From SFWF01 sp045636705 (GTDB taxonomy: Bacteria; Bacillota; Clostridia; Oscillospirales; Acutalibacteraceae): a DNA stretch of 25,805 nt. A program made the translations under genes and the position numbers. Positions 7,790-14,017 of the stretch are shown here, piece by piece; the stretch's first letter is position 1, and each line of letters begins with the position of its first letter. Below the pieces are notes generated by a model. The model was given only the letters and a program-made list of their open reading frames with translations. It did not search any database and was not told the origin of the DNA. The DNA is taken from the NCBI GenBank assembly GCA_045636705.1, contig JAZTYA010000039.1:1-25805 (forward strand). Reading direction: 5' to 3'.

Positions 7790-7829
7790 ACTAAGCAGAA
7801 TGGTTAAATCCATTCTGCTTAGTTTTTTT
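7790..7829. terminator. Bidirectional terminator after the PBP gene
   Basis: ACTAAGCAGAATGG (7790-7803), loop TTAAAT, CCATTCTGCTTAGT (7810-7823), then a T run. An A run before the stem supplies the U-tract for the convergent small gene. Confidence 0.9.
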
Positions 7830-8043
7830 ATAGGGTGAAATCTTCTTGTGTATATGTACTTTTAATATTGTTTGTAGATGGTGTTCTTTTTAATGGGTCG
7901 TATTTAAATCTTCTGCAATGGGACATTGAGTCAACAAAGCCTTTCTTTTTGCAAAATACTTCGCCTGAAAAATCAAGTGATTTACCATAAATACAAAATT
8001 TGCAATATTTGTCCTGTTTCTTATTAAAGCGTAGTTTAAACAT
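7828..8043 (-). CDS. Small four-cysteine protein, probable zinc binding, unknown function
   Basis: This 71-residue basic protein has four cysteines spaced C14-x2-C17-x13-C31-x11-C43, inside YCKFCIYGKSL, VFCKKKGFV and HCRRFKYDPLKRTP. The arrangement suggests a zinc or metal site. I recall similar short proteins with a C..C...C.KKG....C..F.YDPLKR core in gut Clostridia, usually annotated hypothetical. The C-terminal 20 residues are polar and probably disordered. There is no signal peptide, so it should be cytosolic. ATG 8043 has a GAGGTAAT site and a separate extended -10 promoter inside the end of ylbJ. It shares a terminator region with the convergent PBP gene. Nucleic-acid binding is a guess. 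Confidence 0.75.
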   Translation of the reverse strand: MFKLRFNKKQDKYCKFCIYGKSLDFSGEVFCKKKGFVDSMSHCRRFKYDPLKRTPSTNNIKSTYTQEDFTL

Positions 8044-8075
8044 AATTTATTACCTCGATAAATTAACTTTGAGTT

Positions 8076-8104
8076 ATTATATCACATTTATTTAAACATT
8101 TCTA
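8076..8104 (-). promoter_or_regulatory. Promoter of the four-cysteine protein gene
   Basis: Minus strand TAGAAA (8099-8104), 17 nt, TATAAT (8076-8081), with TGTGA immediately before the -10. It gives the small gene expression independent of ylbJ. Confidence 0.65.
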
Positions 8105-9123
8105 CCCCTATTCTTAATTGAAAATAAGAATGTTGCGCACATAAAGATTAGACAAGCCGAAAAGGGAAGAGAAATGCTTGAAATTTTACCTGCAATTTCG
8201 TTTTGCGCCAAGGTTTCTATTGATACGGGGAAAAGCTTAAATAATATTATTGAGCTTATAAGAGATAAAAATCCGTGGATTATTCGGCTTAAAAATATTT
8301 TAAAATACGAAGGCTTGAGCGTTTTTAAAACCGAAAGGATTTGAAAGTGTATGCAAAATCCTCCAAAACCTAAAAGAAAGGAAAGAAGATATACGTTTTT
8401 TCCTGAAATAAGGCAAGCGTTTGTGATTTCTAAAAAACCACAGAAAAAGTTAAGCAGATTTTTATCAATAGGAAGCGCAGAAACGATACCGATAATGGTT
8501 GAAAATAAAATTACAAAGGATGATACCGATATAATTGAATTTGAGGCTTGAGCAGTTGATTCAACAAAGGCATCCGTTAATCGACGATTTTCAATAATAT
8601 TACTTTTCGTTTTTTCAAAGGAGGCTTTATCCTTTAAAATTATGCTTAAGAAAAGAGAGGCTGATAAGTTAGAAAAAAAGAGCAAAATCCCAATTTTTAC
8701 GTTAGCAAAAACACCTTGCCCTATACCTAAAATGATAAAAGCAGGGCCTGAATTTACACAGTAAGCAAGCATTTTTTCGGCTGTTTTTTTAGAAATATCA
8801 CCTTTTGAATATAGGTTTTCCAACAGAATAGCTCCTATAGGATAGCCACCTAAAAAAGACATTATAAAAATTGTAAGATTGCGCCCATTTATCCCAAAAA
8901 GAAATTTTGATAGAGGAGTGAGCTTTTCTTCTAAAACCTTCAAAACGTTTGAATTATAAAGAAATAACGCGCAGACGCCAAAAGGGAACAAGGAGGGTAT
9001 TACAATATCGCTGCACATAACAAGACCTTTAATAGCGCCTTTTATGCTTTCTTCTGAAAAGAAAACAAGCAAAAACATTGACGAAAAGCATGTAAGCATA
9101 ATAATTATTTTTTTAACGTTCAT
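8092..9123 (-). CDS. ylbJ: Sporulation integral membrane protein YlbJ (SpoVV)
   Basis: The 343-residue polytopic protein has many hydrophobic helices, with conserved-looking LGGYPIGA (91-98) and NSGPAFI (124-130), fitting the nucleoside-recognition/Gate-domain family to which YlbJ belongs. In Bacillus, YlbJ/SpoVV is needed to move dipicolinic acid across the outer forespore membrane during late sporulation and is made in the mother cell under SigE. It is shorter than Bacillus YlbJ (about 408 residues). ATG 9123 has GGTGAT upstream. It is divergent from yqfC, another spore gene, across 89 bases. SpmA or another Gate-domain transporter is the alternative, but the GYPIGA motif and length favour YlbJ. 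Confidence 0.85.
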   Translation of the reverse strand: MNVKKIIIMLTCFSSMFLLVFFSEESIKGAIKGLVMCSDIVIPSLFPFGVCALFLYNSNVLKVLEEKLTPLSKFLFGINGRNLTIFIMSFLGGYPIGAILLENLYSKGDISKKTAEKMLAYCVNSGPAFIILGIGQGVFANVKIGILLFFSNLSASLFLSIILKDKASFEKTKSNIIENRRLTDAFVESTAQASNSIISVSSFVILFSTIIGIVSALPIDKNLLNFFCGFLEITNACLISGKNVYLLSFLLGFGGFCIHFQILSVLKTLKPSYFKIFLSRIIHGFLSLISSIILFKLFPVSIETLAQNEIAGKISSISLPFSACLIFMCATFLFSIKNRGRNV

Positions 9124-9212
9124 AAAATCACCATTTAAGTATATGTTTAATTAAGAATTAATAATAAAGTGCTAACATATTTTTTAATATAAATATTTAA
9201 AAGGTGGATTTT
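9124..9212. promoter_or_regulatory. Divergent promoter region between ylbJ and yqfC
   Basis: An 89-base, very AT-rich gap between two sporulation genes must hold both promoters. On the minus strand, TTATTATT, 14 nt, CATATACT weakly resembles a SigE promoter for ylbJ. I see no convincing SigA or SigE site for yqfC. Confidence 0.35.
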
Positions 9213-9470
9213 ATGAGTAGCCGAAACAAAGATAAAAATAGTGAAATATATAATTTAACACTGGCAAAAAGTCCTCATATTGAAATGGATGGTAACAGGT
9301 CTTTTTTGCTAAATGGTAAATTTACAATAATTGAGTATACCGACCAACTAATTAAAATTAAAGCCGAAGGACGTTATATTAACATCCTGGGAGACGAACT
9401 TAGCATAACCTTTGCAACCGACACAAACATTTTTGTAATCGGGAATATTGTCTCACTTGAGTTTAATTAA
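9213..9470 (+). CDS. yqfC: Sporulation protein YqfC
   Basis: This 85-residue protein fits the YabP/YqfC family: a polar N-terminus, then a beta-rich core with PHIEMDGNRSFLLNGKFTI, IEYTDQLIKIKAEG and a C-terminal FVIGNIVSLEF strand. In Bacillus yqfC is a SigE-controlled mother-cell gene whose loss impairs sporulation; its molecular role is unclear. I chose ATG 9213 because AAGGTGG (9201-9207) is placed correctly; an in-frame GTG at 9204 lies inside that site. It is followed after 15 nt by yqfD, the invariant partner in endospore formers, and starts the phoH-ybeY-era run. Confidence 0.9.
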   Translation: MSSRNKDKNSEIYNLTLAKSPHIEMDGNRSFLLNGKFTIIEYTDQLIKIKAEGRYINILGDELSITFATDTNIFVIGNIVSLEFN

Positions 9471-9485
9471 AAAGGAGTAATTATT

Positions 9486-10676
9486 TTGTCTTTGCTTGGT
9501 ATTTTTAGATATTTGACCGGTTATTTGGATATTTCTATTTCAGGGGATTGCACCGAGCAATTTATTAACCTTTGCACAAAAAATAATATTAGTGTTTGGC
9601 ATGTCAGAAAAGAGTTTGGTCTTCTGAAAATTAGAATGTCGGTTAAAGATTATAAAAACATAAGAAACCTAAAAAAGGAACTTAAAGTTAAACTAAAAAT
9701 TAAAATTTTAAAAAAGCACGGAATTCGTTTTAAAATACATAAATACCGAAAAAGAAAGGGGATTTTTGTAGGACTGGTTATATTTTTTGCTTTTTTAATC
9801 TTTATGAGCAATTTTATTTGGACGATAGAAATTAAAGGAAATAAGACGATAGAGAATGAAAAAATTATTTCTGTATGTAAGGAACTTGGTGTCTATGAAG
9901 GCGTTTTAAAGAAGAATGTTGACGCCTATAATCTACCACTTGAGTTAATATTGAAATTAGACGGAATAGCCTGGTGTTCCTTTAATATAGAGGGTTCAAA
10001 TTTAACTGTGGAAATTTCGGAGTCAAAAGAAAGTAAAAAGGAAAGCAAACTTGCTGCAAACCTTGTTGCAAAGCGTGACGGTGTAATTGAAAAGCTTGAA
10101 ATTACCGACGGAGTAAAAATGGTAAAGGTTGGCCAAGCGGTTAGAAAAGGCGATATTTTGGCTTCAGGTGTTGTTGATAACGGAGTCAGAATTTATACTG
10201 TTAATGCAACAGGTAAGGTTACGGCTAAAACCGAACGAATATTTAGGTTTAAAATTAAGAGAGAGTGTTCTTTTCCAACCTTTACAGGGATTACGAAAAG
10301 CCGCAGTGTTATCAATTTTTTTGGTATAAATTTACCTTTGTATCTTGGTAATATAAAGTATAAATCAGTAAATAGACTTTATGAAAAGAAGATAAGTATG
10401 TTTGGTCAAACTTTGCCTATTAGTCTTACTACTAAAACCTTTGAAGAAATAATAGAAGAAACAAGGTTTTTAGACCAAAACGAGGCAAAAAACATAGCAC
10501 TCGAACTATTAGCGAATGAAACCAAAAAACTAGAGCTGTTTTCGGTTGAGATAGAGGATATTGCTTCTAAGTTAAAGAATGATGAGTACGTTTTTGACGT
10601 TATGATATATTGCAGAGAAGATATTAGTGAAAAAAGTGAAATAAATATTCAGAATGAATTGAAAAATAATCACTGA
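9486..10676 (+). CDS. yqfD: Sporulation protein YqfD
   Basis: This 396-residue protein matches YqfD in position, length and topology. A basic N-terminal cytoplasmic region (to about 90) is followed by one membrane helix (about 93-112). The long outer domain starts with WTIEIKGNKTIENEKI, a POTRA-like beginning, and contains a region rich in short strands such as VAKRDGVIEKLEITDG and VRKGDILASG. The start is TTG with AAAGGAG eight bases upstream, and no ATG is near. It is predicted to act in the mother cell with YqfC. The IEIKG.....E.I....G core is shared with other cell-envelope assembly proteins. Confidence 0.92.
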   Translation: MSLLGIFRYLTGYLDISISGDCTEQFINLCTKNNISVWHVRKEFGLLKIRMSVKDYKNIRNLKKELKVKLKIKILKKHGIRFKIHKYRKRKGIFVGLVIFFAFLIFMSNFIWTIEIKGNKTIENEKIISVCKELGVYEGVLKKNVDAYNLPLELILKLDGIAWCSFNIEGSNLTVEISESKESKKESKLAANLVAKRDGVIEKLEITDGVKMVKVGQAVRKGDILASGVVDNGVRIYTVNATGKVTAKTERIFRFKIKRECSFPTFTGITKSRSVINFFGINLPLYLGNIKYKSVNRLYEKKISMFGQTLPISLTTKTFEEIIEETRFLDQNEAKNIALELLANETKKLELFSVEIEDIASKLKNDEYVFDVMIYCREDISEKSEINIQNELKNNH

Positions 10677-10715
10677 TATGTTACAATAAAATGGAATAAA
10701 TATGTGGAGGATGTT

Positions 10716-11675
10716 ATTACGGAAAATATAATTAATGTTGAGAGAATGGAAGACCTAATCGGGCTTTTCGGAAATTTTGATGAAAATATTATAAGGGTTG
10801 AAAATCAATATTCGGTTTCAATTACTTCGCATGGCGGATATATAAAAATCAGCGGAGATACCGAGAATGTTGATTTAGCTTCTAGAGCCGTTAAGGGATT
10901 GCTTTCTTTTTTAAGCAAGGGTGAAACCATCACCGAACAAAATATTGAATATATTTTTTCACTAGTGTCTGATGGCGAAGAGGACAAAATATCCAATTTG
11001 ACAAAATCGGATTGTATTTGCATTACTTCACGAGGCAAGCCGATTAAACCGAAAACTTTGGGTCAGAAAAAGTATCTTGAAACTATCAAGCAAAATACCG
11101 TTACCTTTGGTGTTGGCCCTGCAGGAACAGGTAAAACCTATCTTGCAGTTGCTATGGCGGTTAAAGCCTTTAGAGCAAAAGAGGTAAGCCGTATAATTTT
11201 AACAAGACCTGCTGTTGAAGCCGGCGAAAAGTTAGGATTTTTACCGGGTGACCTACAACAAAAGGTTGACCCATATTTAAGACCGTTATACGATGCGCTT
11301 TTTGAAATGCTTGGCGCCGAGAACTTTCAACGTTGTCAAGAACGCGGAGATATTGAGGTTGCACCATTGGCGTATATGAGAGGTAGAACTCTTGATGACA
11401 GCTTTATTATCTTAGATGAGGCTCAGAACACTACGACAGAGCAAATGAAGATGTTTTTAACCCGTCTAGGCTTTAATTCGAAAATAGTTGTCACTGGAGA
11501 TATTACTCAAATCGACCTTCCTGACGGCAAAAAATCAGGCCTTAAGGATGCGATAAAAATCTTTAAGAATATTGACGATATAGCCGTAGTTCGCCTAACC
11601 GCTAAGGACGTTGTAAGGCATAAACTCGTTCAGGCAATAATTGCCGCATACGAAAAACTTTCAAAAGAGTGTTAA
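10716..11675 (+). CDS. phoH: PhoH family ATPase; start codon uncertain, possibly ATT
   Basis: The protein, about 319 residues, has an N-terminal domain with LIGLFGNFDENI and then a P-loop ATPase domain. Walker A is GPAGTGKT (about 134-141) and Walker B is FIILDEAQN, with TGDITQIDLP as the downstream motif, all typical of PhoH/YbeZ. Relatives form complexes with YbeY and act in RNA metabolism; ybeY is the next gene, with six bases between the coding regions. The start is odd. The strong GGAGG lies at 10706-10710, and five bases later the frame reads ATT-ACG-GAA. No ATG, GTG or TTG is in frame at proper spacing. GTG 10704 has a poor upstream site and ATG 10746 would drop conserved N-terminal sequence. 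ATT 10716 is my best guess. Confidence 0.9.
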   Translation: MTENIINVERMEDLIGLFGNFDENIIRVENQYSVSITSHGGYIKISGDTENVDLASRAVKGLLSFLSKGETITEQNIEYIFSLVSDGEEDKISNLTKSDCICITSRGKPIKPKTLGQKKYLETIKQNTVTFGVGPAGTGKTYLAVAMAVKAFRAKEVSRIILTRPAVEAGEKLGFLPGDLQQKVDPYLRPLYDALFEMLGAENFQRCQERGDIEVAPLAYMRGRTLDDSFIILDEAQNTTTEQMKMFLTRLGFNSKIVVTGDITQIDLPDGKKSGLKDAIKIFKNIDDIAVVRLTAKDVVRHKLVQAIIAAYEKLSKEC

Positions 11676-11680
11676 ATGTT

Positions 11681-12160
11681 ATGATAAAAATTAATTTTAG
11701 TAAAAGCAAAAAGGATATATTTCTTCCCGATAACGCAAAGAAACTTATAAGAACGGCATGTAAAAAGGTTTTACAAACCGAAAACTTTTTGGATTCTGCC
11801 GAAATAAACGTTACTTTTGTAGATGATGAAGAAATCCGCGAGATAAATAATTCCTTTAGGCAGATTGATAAGGCTACAGACGTTTTGTCTTTTCCTCTTG
11901 GGGAAAACGGGGTTTATGATAAAAACCCCGAGAACGACTGTTTAATGCTAGGTGACGTGGTTATTTCGGTTGAACATGCGATGATGCAGGCTGAAGAGTT
12001 TGGACATAGCGTAGAGCGTGAAATTGCATATCTTACAGTTCATTCTGTTTTGCATCTTTTAGGTTACGACCACGTTCTAGAGGCTGATGATAAAAAGCTT
12101 ATGCGCGAGCATGAAGAAATGGCCTTAGAAAAAATGGGACTTGAAATTAAGGGTAGGTAA
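11681..12160 (+). CDS. ybeY: Endoribonuclease YbeY, rRNA maturation factor
   Basis: The 159-residue protein carries the YbeY signature H121-x3-H125-LLGYD-H131 in HSVLHLLGYDH, the three-histidine zinc site of this UPF0054 metalloenzyme family. ATDVLSFPLG (from about 65) is the other hallmark stretch. YbeY is implicated in 16S rRNA 3' end processing and late 70S quality control. I chose ATG 11681. A GTG at 11669 overlaps the phoH stop and would add four residues without a better ribosome binding site. It sits between phoH and era, both functionally linked to ribosome assembly, and is probably translationally coupled to phoH. Confidence 0.94.
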   Translation: MIKINFSKSKKDIFLPDNAKKLIRTACKKVLQTENFLDSAEINVTFVDDEEIREINNSFRQIDKATDVLSFPLGENGVYDKNPENDCLMLGDVVISVEHAMMQAEEFGHSVEREIAYLTVHSVLHLLGYDHVLEADDKKLMREHEEMALEKMGLEIKGR

Positions 12161-12164
12161 ATTT

Positions 12165-13091
12165 ATGAAGACTAATACAACCTCGGCTTTTGTTGCAATA
12201 GTGGGAAGACCAAACGTAGGAAAATCTTCCCTTATAAATAAAATGCTCGGTCAAAAAATAGCAATAGTATCGGACAAGCCTCAAACGACCCGTACTCGTA
12301 TAATGGGTGTGCATACCGAAAACGAAGCACAGATTGTCTTTGTGGATACACCCGGTTTTCACAAACCCAGAAACATATTAGGCGAAAATATGGTAAAGGC
12401 AGTTGGCAACGGACTTTCTGACGTTGACGGTGTAATTTTAGTTGTCGAGGCAAGACCTAAGTTTAAAAGAACTGCTGACAGTTTACCACACGCCGAAGAA
12501 GAATTGATAACCGAAATAAAGAAGAGAAACCTTAAGGCGTTTTTGGTAATTAATAAAATTGACCTTTTAGAAGATAAAGAAGATTTATTAGAAACCATAG
12601 CCGAATATTCAAAGCACCTTGATTTCGAGGCGGTAATACCCGTTTCTGCTAAAACAGGCGACGGTGTTTCGTTAGTTATTGATGAGGCAAAAACACTTTT
12701 AAAACCATCGGTTCATTATTTTGATAGCGATAACGTAACCGACCAAAGCGAAAAGGTTATGGTTGCCGAAATGATAAGAGAGAAGCTTCTTTGGTTCTTA
12801 GAACGCGAGGTTCCTCATGGAATAGCTATCGATATTGAGCGTTTCTTTGAACGCGATTTAGCGTCAGGAGAGCCAATTGTTGAAATTGAGGCAACAATTT
12901 ATTGCGAAAAAGCCTCTCACAAGGGTATTATTATAGGCAAAGGCGGAGAAATGCTTAAGAAGGTTGGCTCCTCGGCAAGAAAGAGCATTGAAAATTTTTT
13001 TGGAATTAAAGCATCGTTAAAATTGTGGGTTAAGGTTAAAGAAGACTGGAGAAACAGACAGGGCTTAATTCACACCTTTGGACTTGACTGA
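12165..13091 (+). CDS. era: GTPase Era
   Basis: This 308-residue essential-type GTPase binds the 3' end of 16S rRNA during 30S assembly. It has G1 GRPNVGKS (14-21), a G2 region with TTRTRI, G3 DTPGFH, G4 NKID and G5 SAKTG, then a KH RNA-binding domain. The KH part shows IIIGKGGEMLKK, the GxxG-like RNA loop, and ends in LWVKVKEDWRN. Length and order match Era. ATG 12165 follows AGGT and sits four bases after the ybeY stop. In many Firmicutes dgkA and cdd lie between ybeY and era; both are absent here. Confidence 0.96.
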   Translation: MKTNTTSAFVAIVGRPNVGKSSLINKMLGQKIAIVSDKPQTTRTRIMGVHTENEAQIVFVDTPGFHKPRNILGENMVKAVGNGLSDVDGVILVVEARPKFKRTADSLPHAEEELITEIKKRNLKAFLVINKIDLLEDKEDLLETIAEYSKHLDFEAVIPVSAKTGDGVSLVIDEAKTLLKPSVHYFDSDNVTDQSEKVMVAEMIREKLLWFLEREVPHGIAIDIERFFERDLASGEPIVEIEATIYCEKASHKGIIIGKGGEMLKKVGSSARKSIENFFGIKASLKLWVKVKEDWRNRQGLIHTFGLD

Positions 13092-13117
13092 TTTTACCTT
13101 TAATAATAGAAATTTTA

Positions 13118-13150
13118 CTCCTAATAATAAGATTACCTTAATATTAGGAG
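13118..13150 (+). promoter_or_regulatory. Hairpin covering the yqzL ribosome binding site
   Basis: CTCCTAATA (13118-13126) pairs with TATTAGGAG (13142-13150). After an A/A mismatch, TAA pairs with TTA around a seven-base loop. The second arm includes most of the AGGAGG Shine-Dalgarno (13146-13151). No U-tract follows, so it is not a terminator. It may limit translation of yqzL and, through overlap, recO. Confidence 0.5.
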
Positions 13151-13157
13151 GTCTATT

Positions 13158-13325
13158 ATGGATAAGGAAAATCTTTGGCAAAACTTTTTGGCGGATGGCA
13201 GTGTCTATTCGTATTTAAAATATAAAAGTATAGAAAATTTAAAGGAAAACGCTCAAAATGATAACAAATCAGTTTACAACAGAGGGACTGGTTATCAAGG
13301 AACAACAAATAGGAGAGAGGGATAA
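13158..13325 (+). CDS. yqzL: YqzL family small protein
   Basis: A 55-codon frame starts at ATG 13158, five bases after a perfect AGGAGGT. It encodes MDKENLWQNFLADGSVYSYL followed by KYKSIENLKENAQ. The W..F...GS...YL.YK pattern matches the short YqzL family, which in Bacillus also lies directly upstream of recO. The final 22 codons overlap recO in a different frame, so only the first part is likely conserved. Function is unknown. The small size, strong ribosome binding site and syntenic position make it likely real. Translation through the recO start suggests coupling. Confidence 0.75.
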   Translation: MDKENLWQNFLADGSVYSYLKYKSIENLKENAQNDNKSVYNRGTGYQGTTNRREG

Positions 13326-14007
13326 ATTAGTTACGCTTTTAACTAAAACTCACGGTTTAATTAAGGCGTACGCCTCAGGTGCTATGACCATAAAAAGTAA
13401 AAAAGGCGCCGCAACCTCTACACTTGTTTATTCATCCTTTACACTTAAACAAAAAGGGGATAATTTTACAATATCAGAGGCAACTCCTATAAAGCTGTTT
13501 TTTAAATCCAGCTCGGATATTGAGGCTTTAGCTTTGTCACAATATTTTTGTGAACTTTGCTTGACCTGCACACCCTTCCAAGAGTCATGTGATGAAATCT
13601 TGAGGCTAATTCTTAATTCCCTTTATTATTTAACCGAAAAGACTATGAACGTCTTTCAGTTAAAGGCAATATTTGAGTTAAGGTTAATGACGATTATTGG
13701 CTATATGCCAAATTTGGTTGCTTGTCATAATTGTTCCTCGTACGAAAAAGACGTTATGTTTTTTGACACCTCTGAAGGACTGCTTTATTGTGATGACTGT
13801 GAAGATTATAGACCTAATTTTGCAGTAATTAACCTAACCTTGCTTACAAGCCTTAGACACATAGTTTTTTCAGACTTGAAGAAACTTTTTTTATTCCAAA
13901 TTCCCGATGATGCCGCAAAGGCATTATCTCAGATTACAGAGCGTTATCTTATAAACAGAACAGAACATAAATTAAAGACTTTAAATTTCTTTAATTCATT
14001 ATTTTAA
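13258..14007 (+). CDS. recO: DNA repair protein RecO
   Basis: The 249-residue protein fits RecO, which works with RecF and RecR to load RecA on SSB-coated DNA and anneals strands. The N-terminal OB-like domain begins TTEGLVIKEQQIGERDKLVT and continues to about residue 80. A helical domain follows, with a zinc-finger-type four-cysteine site C156-x2-C159 and C178-x2-C181, as in many Gram-positive RecO proteins. ATG 13258 follows AAGGAAAA. It overlaps the end of yqzL and is followed by mutS2 after 10 nt. Synteny with era supports the assignment. Confidence 0.94.
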   Translation: MITNQFTTEGLVIKEQQIGERDKLVTLLTKTHGLIKAYASGAMTIKSKKGAATSTLVYSSFTLKQKGDNFTISEATPIKLFFKSSSDIEALALSQYFCELCLTCTPFQESCDEILRLILNSLYYLTEKTMNVFQLKAIFELRLMTIIGYMPNLVACHNCSSYEKDVMFFDTSEGLLYCDDCEDYRPNFAVINLTLLTSLRHIVFSDLKKLFLFQIPDDAAKALSQITERYLINRTEHKLKTLNFFNSLF

Positions 14008-14017
14008 GGAATATTTT

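Noticed and set aside
9204..9212. GTG start for yqfC.
   Set aside because: The GTG is part of the AAGGTGG ribosome binding site of the ATG at 9213.
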